NCBI GenBank assembly: GCA_028023455.1
Contig: JAQFVV010006851.1
Location: forward strand, 188,001-252,000
Length of the DNA: 64,000 nt
Source of the DNA: Epiperipatus broadwayi
Lineage: Eukaryota > Onychophora > Udeonychophora > Euonychophora > Peripatidae
Reading direction: 5' to 3'
The stretch's first letter is position 1. Each line of letters opens with the position of its first letter. Under the pieces are notes generated by a model that saw only the letters and a list, made by a program, of their open reading frames with translations, had not been told where the DNA came from and ran no database searches. Both the position numbers and the translations under genes were made by a program. Positions 34,313-47,384 of this stretch are shown here, piece after piece.

Positions 34313-37241
34313 TGTGCCGGTTGGATTTGTATGTTCACGTAACAAGATCTAGAATCTAGGCAAAAGTACCTCGAATCCAATCGTGCGCAAGATACACAGG
34401 TCAGGAACACTCATGAATTCTGCCCTATTTGCCTATTTCCCAGATCTTTAACATTATGAGCAACAATCCTGATGACATCGATTAATTTACTTCTCACCCA
34501 CCAGCATCGATCATCAGAGACACAAAAAAGACTCTAGGCTAAACTTATATGATCAAATAACTTAATAACTAGCTATATTTTATGAGCAATTAAGGCTCGC
34601 GACCTAGCATATTAATTATGTATTGAACGGAGATCATCTAGTCATATTTAGCATAAGTATTAACTTAATATATTATCTTAATTAAAAGAAAGAAATGGTT
34701 CGAGTTTGATATATATTTAAGATTTATTAATAAAATTATGTCTGGTTATTTACCTGACATGAGCCTCGTAAGTATTATAGATATGTGTTTGATTCATATT
34801 TAATGATAACATAAAATTTGCGGCTATGCCAATAATATATGTGTGATTTAATAAATTAGCACTATTGGAATACATTACTAGAATCCTATTACACCCCCAG
34901 AGATGAAGAGCATTTACTTAATTTAAACAACAATAATTTTACAAGCAGATATTATATTTGGTTACATTCAATATTATTATTAATTTGGAGTTATAGATAA
35001 TTAATGCACGGGATGGGTAATAAATAATTATATAAATGATACTAAATCTATTGCATTAATACTTATATTAAACTAATAGAAATATGTCTGTTTAAAGAAA
35101 TCATTTCATTACGGCTGATGAATACTTCTGGGCGACTAATAAGACACTGAAAGGTGGTGCATGCATGGCAGCTGATTGGGTTGGTCCAATTATGGATTCT
35201 GAAGTGTGCTTCATGAATTTTTAATAACGAAGTGGACCGATTTCCTCTGCAACGTAGGCAGGGTCGGTTTGATGAACAAAAAAGTCCAGATTCCCTGGAA
35301 TGAAGTACAGGCGAATCATGGATGACGAAGAGTGGTCGGCAATGTCATTATCGGGCTTCATTTTCCAGAGTGATTCCTGTATGAAGCATGCACATAAGAC
35401 CAAGGATGTCCCCAGAGTGTTTTTACAGCCTGGCTTAAGGTCATAGAGAACAACAATGGGGACCGACTTCGTGGATGCCTCCATGTGAGAAAAAAGCACA
35501 TATATATATATATACGAAATGGCCTTTATGCACGTAACGCTTAATAATATAATATATAAATATAATTCTAAAGATTAAAGATTATCAAAACATTTATTGC
35601 CCACAAATTATGAAATATTTGGCGTAATGATATGGCTTTATTAAGCAAACATGGATAATACTTATACTTAAATATAAAACTAAGCTCTTAAGATCCCCCT
35701 CCCCCTATCGTTATGTTACGTAATATTATTCATTACTTTTTACACATTTAATAAATCTGAATTTTGGTTAATCAATGCCCTTGTAAAAATATATAAATTA
35801 TTACAAAATAAGTGGGTGGTGGTAATAGCTAAGATGGGTTTTACGTATATAATATAATTTAAGAATAAAAGATAGCGCATTATTTAGGAAGGAGAATATG
35901 AAAAACAGACGTCAAATCTGTTTTTCTACAGTAAACATGAAAAATATAATTAGTTTATTTATCTAAAATTGCAAGCACCTGGGCAAGTCGAATAAAACTT
36001 GTTTTGATCAAATTATAAATTATTTACCCAGTAAATGATGGGTGGGGAAACGAAAATGAATTATATGCTGGCGATTTTAGAATACTATTGGCATTTATTT
36101 TAAAATATAAATACATAAATGTAAATGAAAATTATTTGCCCCTTGGAATTAAAAGAAAAGGAAAAACATTTTATAGGAGGCTTAATATAGATTAGTTATA
36201 TAGAGTTATACGAATACATATTTGAAGACATTTATAGATGATTTAAAATATAAATATTACAGAGAAGGCATGATTTAGGAATTATAAGCGGTCAAAGTTC
36301 TTTTACCTTGATTATTTGGAAGAGCATTTCACAAGGAATCAGTCCATTGGTATTATTTCACTAGATCTATGGTAGCATTATAATTTGAGAGATAGCACTT
36401 CACTTTCACTGGAAAAATATACATAAAGTTCAGTAGTACAGGATGCAGAGCTTCGTTCATGGGGACAGCATATTAGAACAGAGGGACAAGGCAAAATTTC
36501 CTACTCACAACACATTGAGTGAGAATTAAAACTGGTGTGGAATATGTATAGCAACTTAGTTATTTAATGGTCTCCTCCCTTGTGGATTTAAATCCAACAG
36601 TATATATACTTTTATTTTGAAGCTGTAACTTAGCAACTACTGCTGGAACTGAGGCAGTTTAAGCACTTAAGTTTCACTTGGAATAGTTTGACCGGATACT
36701 CTTATCTAGTAAGATGTTTGAAACAATGCAAGTTTGTTATCAGTTTCTCAGAACGATTGTGTTAAAATATATCTTATGATTTTAAAACAAGCTAGCGTGG
36801 ACAATTCCCACTAATGGGTTTATTTTATTATTACCAATTCATAAACTTTTACTTTAATCTAAGGGGTCTTCCGGGTAATTGTTTTTCAAGAGACTATCTA
36901 ACAAGATTGCATCATTTCTGGCTACAAAATTATATATGAAAAAAATAAGTTTCATATATAATACCTTATATATGTATATAATATAACTTAATCAATTTAG
37001 TCACAATCTCCTACACTGAAATATACATTTATATATATTTATTATTTATGCCCACATACACATGAGAATATTATTATTAAACAAAACATTTTTAAATTAA
37101 AATACATACATTTACATTATGTTATAATACTGAGCAAAGAAATATATATACATGTGTAAAGGCAGGTTTGAATATAGTTAGGTGGTAGGAGATTGGATGT
37201 GGGCTGTGAAGCAGAATCTGAGCATCAGATCATCTGCTTCA
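34313..37241. repeat. 5' LTR of inner element
   Basis: 2,929 bp. It contains a locally GC-richer island at about 35,150-35,500 with an antisense open frame of 92 codons (see that entry). Confidence 0.88.
35221..35499 (-). other. Antisense open frame in GC-richer LTR island
   Basis: A 92-codon frame, with a counterpart at 41,094-41,531 in the other LTR (145 codons). They share HMEAS, PIVVLY, LKPGCK, GTSLVLC, PDNDIADHSSSSMIRLYF and HQTDPAY. About 14 residues differ over the first 80 codons, so most nucleotide changes alter the protein, and one indel near 35,250/41,285 shifts the frame. That argues against present coding constraint. It may be a captured exon, an ancient ORF or simply a conserved regulatory island. 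No domain recognised. Confidence 0.35.
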
Positions 37242-37362
37242 TTTTCCTGAACTTACTGAAAAAAATGAAAAAATGTTTAAATAAAGAAAAAAAAAAGCTT
37301 TTTCTTGATGTCCAGGTAACTAAAGAACAACTTTGGATTGGCGATGTATCTAAATAGAATTT

Positions 37363-37610
37363 TATGACTTTCATTTATGATAGAATCCTAACTCTCTGCT
37401 ATATTAGAAATTTATGACTTTCATTTATGATAAAATAGCTCTCTGCTATGTTAGAAATTTTATGACTTTTATTTATGATAAAATACCCTCTCTGCTATAT
37501 TCGAAATTTTTATGACTTTCATTTACGATGGAATATCCTAACTCTGTGTTATACTAGAAATTTATGACTTTCATTTATGATAGAGTATCCTCTCTGCTAT
37601 GTTACTAGAA
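37363..37610. repeat. Tandem minisatellite, unit about 50 bp, 5 copies
   Basis: Unit core TTATGACTTTCATTTATGAT followed by an AATA...CTCTCTGCTATATTAGAAA tail. Units differ by small indels. Confidence 0.85.
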
Positions 37611-37614
37611 AAAA

Positions 37615-37800
37615 ATATTTTCACTGTCTTCGAAAAAAACTTCTTGGTTAATTGAATACAATAAGATAATAATACAAAAAACTATGCTATTTATATATAT
37701 ATATACAAATTATTCACTGTCTTCAAAAAACTGCTTGGTTAACTGATTAACATAAAATAATAATAAAAAACTATTATAACATATACAAATTATTAGAGTC
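37615..37800. repeat. Two-copy tandem repeat, unit about 95 bp
   Basis: TTCACTGTCTTC followed by GCTTGGTTAA- or CTTGGTTAATTG-type sequence occurs twice, each ending TATACAAATTATT. Confidence 0.7.
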
Positions 37801-38429
37801 CTAAATCATTTGCCATTGCATATCCATGTCATCATGTTCTATCCGTCCAGCTTCTCTCCCCCTTACACTCTCCCCCTTAATCTAATCTCCCCTTCCCCTA
37901 CTCAATCCATATTTATTTAAATGATAATTGCTATCCTACCTGTTATTTAATATTAATTGTTTCTAGATCTAGTTTTTACTGTGAAACATATAAATCTATA
38001 CTGATTATTATTTAGCTCTTTAATGCAAAATATATCATAAAAATATTGTAACTCTTACCTGGCTTCTTTATGTCTTCTTTGTGGTCTGTTTTTGGAGTTG
38101 TCCTTCAGCACCTGTAACATCTTAACAAAATGATTGATTAACGATTGCATTGCTACATTTGATACACATATTTGAGAAAAAAAAAAACTCTATATAACTT
38201 TTATTATGAATCATTGCTTTTAAACTCTTTTTATTCTAAATAACTCGATCACCTATTTGCAAATTTATAGTGGTATTGCTACCGGGCACCAGCCAAAGGG
38301 ATAGGGCTATATGACCTGACCAGATGATTCACTATTATTGGGTTGTATACTTTTATAAGATCTATACTTAAATAGTTATACATTTACAGCTTTAACAGAA
38401 AAAAACATTATTATGGCTTTAGCACATAT

Positions 38430-39900
38430 TTATATAAAAGACTGAAAGTGTAACAAAACTGTCATTATTTTATTTCTTTCATTGACTTATGACCGTTATA
38501 TAGGCATGACTATTATTAAAAGCATTTTTAAAAAAAATCTGCACATTTGTGATTATTTAGAATCTTTATTTTATTTTTAACAGTGAAAGCATTTTAAAAG
38601 CTGTCACTTATTTAACTCTCTCAGACTTGGACATATTATAAACTTAAAAATACTTATTTAACAGATGTATTAACAAGGAAAAAAATGTATATTTAACATC
38701 ATTATTTAAAACATTTAGAAAAAAAATATTATATATTATTTAGCGCACACACTACTTTACTATCTTTTTTATCTTTGAATGCGAACGCCCCTTAAAAGCT
38801 GTCACTAATTTAATTCTCTCAGACTTGGAACTATTATTATTTGAAACATTTATAAAAGAAATTATACAGAACATCGTTATTTAAAGCATTTATAAAAAAA
38901 TATTATATATTATTTAGCGCACATTTCAAAACTTGGGAATTTTATATTTATTTATTAAAAACGGAAAAAAAATATTATATATCTCACTATTATTATTCTA
39001 TCTCACACACTTCTTTACTATCTTTTTATTTTTAAATGTAAAAACCCCTTAAAATCTGTCACTATTTTAATTCTCTCAGACTTGGAACTATTATTATTTG
39101 AAACATAAAAAAGAAATTATATAGAACATCATTATTTAAAGCATTTATGAAAAATTATTACATATTATTATTATTTAGCGCACATTTCAAAACTTGGGCA
39201 TATTATATTTATTTATAACATATTTATAAAAATGGAAAAATTGTTATATATCTCAATATTATTATTCTATATTGTACACACATCTTTATCATCTTTTTAC
39301 TTTAAATGTGAAAAACCCCTTAAAAGCTATCACTATTTTATTACATTGTAAACTTGAAAATATTTTGTTATTTAAAATCATTTATGGAAACTTTTATATA
39401 TATAAACGCTACTATTTAGAATACATACTTTATTTTTATTATAAATGTGAAGGCCCCTTAAAAGTTAACACTATTTCATCATAGTGTAAACTCAAAAATA
39501 CTTTGTTATTTAAAATCATTTATGGAAAATTATATATATATATATAAACACTATTTAAAACATACTTTTTACTTTATTATGATGAATGTGGAGGCCCCTT
39601 AGAACTACCACTATTTTATTTACGGGCTTCCTGCATGTAATTTCGAGTTTATGACCAAGAAAAAAACCCATTATACAACATCTTATTCACTTCTTTGAAA
39701 AAAAAAACAAACATGTTATTTTATAAAAATGAAAGCTCCTTAAAAGCTGTCACTATTTTTATTTCACTGGAATCTTACATGTATACGAAAACTATAAACA
39801 TTATTTGGGAAAAGCACTTATTTATCTTTAATTAATAAGGAAGTAAAAGCCCCTTAAAAGCTGTTACTTCTCTTTACTTCTTTTTTAAAAAAACTCACAA
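38430..39900. repeat. Tandem array with CCCCTTAAAAGCTGTCACTA core, about 8 copies
   Basis: The core recurs near 38,592, 38,790, 39,046, 39,316, 39,456, 39,596, 39,733 and 39,850, with spacing from about 270 down to 120 bp. The first copies share CTCTCAGACTTGGA and TATTATTTAGCGCACA; later copies lose these. The shrinking, diverging units suggest an array decaying from one side. Confidence 0.8.
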
Positions 39901-40338
39901 GAATTATACATGTAATAAATATTTACAGACAAGGAATAAAACATTATATAACATCATCATTATTCAAATCATATACATGAAAGAAAACAAAACAAACTGC
40001 CACTATTTTATTTTATAGGTTCGTGAAAATGAAAAAAAACTTTTAAAACTTTTATGCGGAAAAAAATACTGAGTATATAACATACTATTTGCTTGAAACA
40101 TATTTTCATATATATACTGAGAGAAAATATTTATATTAACAATGACTCACAGGGAGTGTGTTCTAATATTCACAAAAATTTTTATGCTGGGTGTCAGGGA
40201 AAAAAAAATTGTTTTCAATTTTTTTTAAAAAAAAACATATGTTATATTGATCACTATCTACTACTATCTCAGGTATATGGGTGTTTGTATTTGAAGCCCT
40301 ACATTGACACGCCAAACCCGGAGAAAAGAAAAAAAATC

Positions 40339-43171
40339 TGTGCCGGTCGGATTTGTTTGTTCATGTAACAAGATCTAGCATCTAGGCAAAAGTACCTCGA
40401 AACCAATTGTGTGCTAGATACACAGGTCAGGAACACTCATGAATTCTGTTCTATTTGCCTATTTCTCAGATCTATAACATTATGAGCAACAATCCCGGTG
40501 ACATTGATTAATTTACTTCTCACCCGCCGGCATCGATCATCGAAGACACAAAAAGACTCTAGGCTAAACTTATATGATAGAATAATTTAATAACTAGCTA
40601 TATTTTATGAGCAATGAAGGCTCGCAACCTAGCATATTAATTATGTATTGAGCGGAAATCATCTAGTCATATTTAGCATAAGTAATAACTTAATATATTA
40701 TCTTAACTAAAAGAAAGCAATGGTTCGAGTTTGATATATATATATATTTAAGATTTAATAATAAAATTATGTTGGGTTATTTACCTGACATGAGCCTCGT
40801 AAGTATTATAGATATGTTTTTGATTCATATTTAATGATAACATAAAATTTGCAGCTATGCCAATAATATATGTGTGATTTAATAAATTAGTGCTATTGGA
40901 CTACATTACTAGAATCCTATTACACCCCCAGAGATGAAGAGCATTTACTTAATTTAAACAACAATAATTTTACAAGCAGATATTATATTTGGTTACATTC
41001 AATATTATTATTAATTTGGTGCTATAGATAATTAATGTACGAGATGGGTAATGAATAATTATATAAACGATACTAAATCTATCGAATTAATACTTATATT
41101 AAACTAATGGAAATATGTCTGTTTAAAGAAATCATATCATTACGGCTGATGAATACTTCTGGTTGACTAATAAGATACTGAAAGGTGGTGCATGCATGGT
41201 GGCTAATTGGGTTGGTCCAATTATGAATCCTGGAGTGTGTTTCATGAATTTTTAATAACAAAGTGGACCGATTTCCTCTGCAAATGTAGGCAGGGTCAGT
41301 TTGATGAACAAAAGAGTCCAGATTCCCTGGAATGAAGTACAGGCGAATCATGGATGATGAAGAGTGGTCGGCAATGTCATTATCGGGCTGGATTTTCCAG
41401 AGCGATCCCCGTATAAAGCATACACATAAGACCAAGGATGTCCCCAGGGTGGTTTTACAGCCTGGTTTAAGGACATAGAGAACAACGATGGGGCCAGACT
41501 TCACGGATGCCTCCATGTGAGAAAGAAGCACAAATATATATATATATATGAAATGGCCTTTATGCGTAACACTTAATAATATAATATATAAATATAATTC
41601 TAAAGATTAAAGATTATTGAAACATATTTATTGCCCACAAATTATGAAATATTCAGCATAACGATATGGCTTCATTAAGCAAACATGGATAATACTTATA
41701 CTTAAATATAAAACTAAGCTCTTAAGATCCCCCTCCCCCTTATGTTATGTTACTTAATATTATTCATTACTTCTTACACATTTAATAAATCTCAATTTTG
41801 GTTAATCAATGCCCTTGTGAAAATATATAAATTATTACAAAATAAGTGGGTGGTGGTAATAGCTAAGATGGGTTTTATGTATATAATATAATTTAAGAAT
41901 AAAAGATAGTGCATTATTTAGGAAGGAGAATGTGAAAAACAGACGTCAAATCTGTTTTTCTACAGTAAACATGAAAAATATAATTAGTTTATTTATCTAA
42001 AATCGCGAGCACCTGGGCAAGTTGAATAAGGCTTGTTTTGATCAAATTATAAATTATTTACCCAGTAAATGATGGGTGGGGAAACGAAAATGAATTATAT
42101 GCTGGCGATTGTAGAATACTATTGGCATTTATTTTAAAATATAAATACATAAATGTAAATGAAAATTATTTGCCCCTTGGAATTAAAAGAAAAGGAAAAA
42201 CATTTCATAGGAGGCTTAATATAGATTAGTTATATAGAGTTATACAAATACATATTTGAAGACATTTAATATAATGATTTAAAATATAAATCTTACAGAG
42301 AAGGCAGGATTTAGGAATTATAAGCGGTCAAAGTTGTTTTACCTTGATTACTTGGAAGAGCGTTTCACTAGGAATCAGTCCATCAGTATTATTTCACTAG
42401 ATCTATGGTAGCATTATTATTTGAGAGATAACACTTCACTTTCACTGGAAAAATATACATAAAGTTCAGTAGTACAGGATGCAGAGCTTCGTTCCTGGGA
42501 ACAGCATATTAGAACGGAGGGACAAGGCAAAATTTCCTACTCATGACACATAGAGCGAGAATTAAAACTAGTGTGGAATATGTATAGCAACTTAGTTATT
42601 TAATGGTCTCCTCCTTGTGGATTCAAATCCAGCAGCATATATACTTTTATTTTGAAGCTGTAACTTAGCAACTACTGCTGGACCTGAGGCAGTTTAAGCA
42701 CTTAAGTTTCATTTGGAATAGTTTGATTGGATACTATTATTTAGTAAGATGTTTGAAACAATGCAAGTTTGTTATCAGTTCCTCAGAACGATTGTTTTGA
42801 AATATATCTTATGATTTTAAAACAAGCTAGCGTGGACAATTTCCACTAATGGGTTTATTTTATTATTACCAATTCGTAATTTTTTACTTTAATCTAAGGG
42901 GTCTTCCGGGTAATTGTTTTTCGAGAGACTATCTAACAAGATTGCATCATTTCTGGCTACTAAATTATATATGAAAAAAATAATAAGTTTCATATATAAT
43001 ACCTTATATATATATAAAGTAACTTAATTAATTTATTCACAATCTTCTACACTGAAATATACATATATATTTATTATTTACGCCCGCATAAACATGAGAA
43101 TATTATTATTAAACAAAATATTTTTAAATTAAAATACATATGTTTACATTATGTTATAATACTGAGCAAAG

Positions 43172-43233
<62 letters not shown>

Positions 43234-43337
43234 AGCTATGTATATACGTGCATAAAGACAGATTTGAATACAGTTAGGTGGTAGGAGATTGGATGTGGGC
43301 TGTGAAGCAGGATCTGAGTATCAGATCATCTGCTTCA
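40339..43337. repeat. 3' LTR of inner element
   Basis: 2,999 bp, matching 34,313-37,241. It carries an (AT)n tract at about 43,170-43,230 that is nearly absent from the 5' LTR. Confidence 0.88.
41094..41531 (-). other. Antisense open frame in inner 3' LTR
   Basis: 145-codon counterpart of the frame at 35,221-35,499. The extra length comes from a frame change after HQTDPAY. Not considered a gene. Confidence 0.3.
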
Positions 43338-43572
43338 ATATTTTAAGAGTATAAAAAATGAAGTAAGATTAGCAGTTATATAAAAACAAATTATAAGTCA
43401 CCCTTTCAGAATTTAATAAATAATTATAAAATAAATGTTTCAGAGCGTTAATTAGCTAAAGTTCTGGATTCTCCCTGCATAGAAAATCCATAGTTAAACA
43501 AATATATTTTTATAATAAAGCAACATAAAATGTTGGTTTGTAAAAAAAATTGGTGAACATATTAATTTATAA

Positions 43573-43654
<82 letters not shown>

Positions 43655-44840
43655 GAGGATTTTAATAATCTTTTCATGAAGGTTTAGAAGAAAAAATAAA
43701 TGAAAGAAAAGATTTTTAGAAATTAAGCTCGCAGGTTGTGAAATTGACATTTTAATAATAAGCAAGCAGATATATAAATCAAATAATAAATACATATAAA
43801 TAAATGACTTCACCAAAGTTAAAGAAAGTTAAGAGCATATGAGATAGGATTAGATATAAAGAAATCATTTGAGAGCAAATTTACATTCACAGATTTATAT
43901 AAAAAGCAAAGTTAAATAATACATGAGAAATATTGATTAGTAGAATTCGAGATTAATTAATCAAGCTAGATTTAGTTTCAATGGTGGCAGTTTGGAAATA
44001 ATTTGCCTTGCAGTTTTAAGAGTCCAATTTAGTAGTTGCACGTACACAGCAATTGAAATGCAAGTACTTCGGTGGCAGAAATCTTCTATTAGCATTCTAA
44101 AGTTCATTTTAGACCTTTCTTCATTTCAGGGCAGCATGATATTATGGTAGCAGCAGAGGCCGCTGAAGAGTGGTGGATTTATTGCTACATCATTTTAAGT
44201 TTTACCACGATGTTACCAACCATTTTCACTAGAGTAGCTAATCTCATCTGTGTCTCAAAATTCAGTCATTTTATACTTTTTCTTTTATCAATTGTTTTTG
44301 AAGATGCAACAGAAAGATAATGTCCAAAAATAAATTTAAATCTATTTCCAGATTAGAAATAGATTTGACAACATGTTTTCAACAAAAGTGTCTATAATCT
44401 TAATCCCTTTTTAAGTAAAACTTTAATTAAAAATATACCTCCCTTTAATTATTTTTGGACAATTAACAACAGTCACATCTTCCATATTGGATTTTATAAT
44501 AGTTTAATAAAAAAAAAAAAAGCAATTTAAAAAGAAAAAGCCAAAAATGACATACGATAAAATATTTAAAAATCAATATTTTGTTAGTAAGTTTTGCTCC
44601 TATATATATATATATTTGAGTCATATCTATGATACATTAATAAAAAAAAACCCTAATAATTAATAATAGAATTAATAATCATAAATATTGAAAGTTAAAC
44701 TATAAATTTAGGAACGCATTCCAAATATATACATAAAAATATACATACGACAAAAGGAGCAGGATGGGAAATAGGGATTTAAATATAGGTTAGTAGGTAG
44801 AAACATGAAGCACAATCTTAAGCTAAAATTGACTGCTTCA
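43338..44840. repeat. 3' LTR of outer element, right part
   Basis: It resumes the outer LTR at ATATTTTAAGAG, exactly where the left part stopped, and matches about 29,976-31,399. An (AT)n tract at 43,577-43,651 has no counterpart of that length in the 5' LTR. It ends TGCTTCA followed by ATAT. Confidence 0.88.
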
Positions 44841-44922
44841 ATATATATATATTAAAAATAATTCAATAAAAAAATTATTTAATAAGACAACTTTTTAAAA
44901 AATATTATGTTTAATAAACCTT

Positions 44923-44964
44923 ATCAACCCGGATTTCGCTTCTATATTGGAGGCTTATCAAGAT
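44923..44964 (-). ncRNA. Hammerhead-like motif in PLE 3' region, U3/A8 variant (minus copy)
   Basis: Minus strand: AUC (stem I), core UUGAUAA (C3 to U and G8 to A relative to CUGANGA), stem II GCCUC/GAAGC with one C-A mismatch, GAAA, stem III AUC-CG-GGU, U at the cleavage position, then GAU closing stem I. The architecture matches the motif at 8,453-8,494 although the rest of the element is different. Confidence 0.6.
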
Positions 44965-45225
44965 GTAAATACACAAAGTTATATTATAATTCCTTCTATT
45001 TTACAGCAACTCCATCTATAGGCTTCATTTTACATTATATTTATAAATTATAATGATGTATTTACATTATATAATCACATATTTATATTTTAATATTATT
45101 TATAAATTTCCTAATTTTCTCTTTTTTACATATTATAACTATATTTAATAATTTAAACTTATCATAATTAAAGATAATTATCTATATAACTATATACATA
45201 TAATTTACTTATAATTATACTTAAC

Positions 45226-45618
45226 TTAAATTTTCCAGCTATCTAATAACACCCATTTTCCAGCCAATTTTACAGGACCTTTAACTATATTCATACATTT
45301 TTCAAAATTCTCTTGTATATACAAAGATTCATAACATATCCTCTCACTATACTTCTTTATATATTTAATTACTTGAATGTTTTTTTCACAATTTATTCTA
45401 TGTCCAGTATTTAAAAAATGTAGATAAATCCCTGATCTCATATCCTTCCTTTTAATTGCTTTATCATGTTCTTTACCTCTTTCTAATGCAGTTTTCTCTG
45501 TCTGACCAATATATATCTTGTTACAAAATTCACAAATAATCTTATATATTAACCCAGCTTTATCATTCTCATTATTATTTTCTATATTACATATCCATTT
45601 CCCTAATGATCTACTGTT
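45226..45618 (-). pseudogene. GIY-YIG endonuclease domain of PLE
   Basis: One open frame of about 130 codons reads, in order, GLIYKIICEFCNKIYIGQT (the GIY...YIG pair, with a CX2C zinc-knuckle pair between), ALERGKEHDKAIK (catalytic-type Arg, His), HFLNTGHRI (second His), a region ending RICYESLYIQENF with the conserved Glu, and a C-terminal GKWVLLDSWKI. It is separated from the RT part by stops and frameshifts, so the polyprotein is broken, though the nuclease itself is intact in sequence. No Met starts the domain; the internal Met at 45,441 is not a true start. Confidence 0.85.
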
Positions 45619-45984
45619 TTTTCCATCCTATTTTAATATTATTAGGTAATTTTTCCTTTACCAATTCTTTATATACTTTATCAAAATATGGAATTGAAAT
45701 CCATTTATTATTTATAGTTAATTTGTGATTATTATAATATCTACTATCTTCATTTTTATTTTTTAAAAAATGTACTTATATTTTTCTTTTTATATCCCAT
45801 ACTAATATAATCATTTTCAATCTCAAACTTTTGTATTAATGCTATATCTTTATATAAAGTTAATCTATCATTTTTCTTTTTAAACCCTTTCATTGCTGCG
45901 ATTTTTTGAGACCATGGTTGATATTAACTTGGATCTATTATACCTCTTTTATCTTTCTCTTTAATATAATGTCTTACAACAATA

Positions 45985-46700
45985 TTACCTGTTATATCTT
46001 TCCTCATAAAAATATCTAAATATTTTAGTCCTTCCTCTCCATTGTTCTATCGTAAATTTAATACCATATCCATTATTATTCATTTCATTAAATGCATTAT
46101 TGATACTTCTACTATTATCTATTATAAGTATATCATCAACATATCTACGATATTGTATAATTTCTTTCATTTTTATATATTTATCAATTACAATTTCCTT
46201 AATATAATCAATCATAATAGATGATAAAATACCACTAATGGAACATCCCTTAACCCATCCCTTAGTTCCTTTCCAAAATTCATTTTTATATTTAAAGTAC
46301 AATGTTTCACTTATTAACAATAAAGCTTCATTAATAATAAATATCCATTCCTTTGATATACCACCATAATTCTTTATTCTTCCCATAACTACTTTTATAC
46401 CTTCCTCTCTAGGTATACTTTGATACATCTTTTCAATATCAAATGATACAATATTTCCATTCCTATTTAATTTTACATTCTGTAGTTTATTAATAATTTC
46501 CTCCGAGCTTTTAATGCAATATTTCCCAAAACCTATACTATCAATAATTTTTTATATACTATATCACACAAACCTTTCAGCACATAATTCTTAAAAATCT
46601 AATATTGCTCTTACTGGCATATTATCTTTTTGTGTTTTAACTTTTCCAAACATAGTAGGATGTCCAAGTACCATAGGATATAAACAAAGTCTAAAATCCT
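45985..46700 (-). pseudogene. Reverse transcriptase domain of PLE (broken)
   Basis: From the 5' side: near 46,690-46,610, LCLYPMVLGHPTMFGKVKT and NMPVRAIL resemble the PLE RT block in which fingers residues precede a P-x-R motif. After a frame change, NIVSFDIEKMYQSIP near 46,470-46,410 is RT motif A (the D is catalytic). WVKGCSISGILSSIMIDY (about residues 58-75 of the 147-codon frame) is the motif B region, and YRRYVDDILII (YVDD at about 96-99) is motif C with the two catalytic aspartates. All three catalytic Asp are present. The N-terminal part is missing and the frame is lost before the endonuclease. PLE RTs are related to telomerase. Confidence 0.88.
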
Positions 46701-46769
46701 ATTGACTAATATAAAAGTAAAACAATTATATTAATGAAAAAGTATATTGATATTTTGAAACAACCTCTT

Positions 46770-47384
46770 ATATTCTATGGTGATTGAAGATCAGGAACTT
46801 TATCTACATCTTTTTAATACTGGACATAGAATAAATTGTGAAAAAAACAATCAAGTAATTAAATATATAAATAAGTATAGTGAGAGAATATGTTATAAAT
46901 CTTTGTGTATACAAGAGAATTTTGAAAAATGTATGAATATAGTTAAAGGTCCTGTAAAATTGGCTGGAAAATGGGTGTTATTAGATAGCTGGAAAATTTA
47001 AGTTAAGTATAATTATAGGTAAACTATATGTATATATTTGTATAGATAATTATCATTCTAATTATAATAAGTTTAAATTATTAAATATAGTTATATGCAA
47101 AAAGGAGAAAATTAGGAAATTTATAAATAATATTAAAATATAAATATGTGATTATATAATGTAAATACATCATTATAATTTATAAGTATAATGTAAAATG
47201 AAGCCTATAGATGGAGTTGCTATAAAATAGAAGGAATTATAATATAACATTGTGTATTTACATCTTGATAAGACTCCAATATAGAAGCGAAATCCGGGTT
47301 GATAAGGTTTATTAAACATAATATTTTTTAAAAAGTTGTCTTATTAAATAATTTTTTATTGAATTATTTTTTAATATATTACGT
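46770..47384 (+). mobile_element. Inverted partial copy of the same PLE (endonuclease tail and 3' region)
   Basis: The open frame 46,777-47,001 (74 codons) equals the last part of the minus-strand endonuclease (FNTGHRINCEKN ... GKWVLLDSWKI) with a handful of substitutions. It starts inside the domain, after YIG. The 3' region continues to a hammerhead-like motif and then to TTTAATATATT at 47,384, mirroring 44,850. Confidence 0.85.
47262..47303 (+). ncRNA. Hammerhead-like motif in PLE 3' region, U3/A8 variant (plus copy)
   Basis: Same motif as at 44,923-44,964, with stem II GACUC/GAAGC (one further mismatch). Core UUGAUAA, GAAA and stem III are identical. Confidence 0.55.

Larger units (their letters stand above)
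37242..40338. other. Interior of inner LTR element
   Basis: No gag or pol. It consists mainly of tandem arrays (37,363-37,610 and 38,430-39,900) plus AT-rich DNA. No TGG-type primer-binding site follows the 5' LTR. A polypurine tract lies at 40,321-40,336. Confidence 0.75.
34313..43337. mobile_element. Inner (nested) LTR retroelement, non-coding
   Basis: Two LTRs (34,313-37,241 and 40,339-43,337) begin TGTGCCGGT and end CTGCTTCA. They are bounded by ATAT at 34,309-34,312 and 43,338-43,341, and the intact target is visible at the matching place in the outer 5' LTR (near 29,976). A purine-rich run (GAGAAAAGAAAAAAAA) lies directly before the 3' LTR. The interior (3.1 kb) is made of tandem repeats and encodes no recognisable protein. 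Termini and the pre-3'-LTR block resemble the outer element, so the two are members of one superfamily. ATAT targets with 4-bp duplications are known for some Ty3/gypsy elements, but no integrase is present here to confirm the class. Confidence 0.9.
44850..46740 (-). mobile_element. Penelope-like element, 5'-truncated, minus strand
   Basis: It holds RT and GIY-YIG domains, then a 3' region ending in a hammerhead-like motif at 44,923-44,964. About 44,850-45,441 is repeated in inverted orientation at 46,777-47,384, so the minus copy and a partial plus copy meet at about 46,740-46,777. PLEs are often found with such inverted or tandem partial copies forming pseudo-LTRs. Confidence 0.85.
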
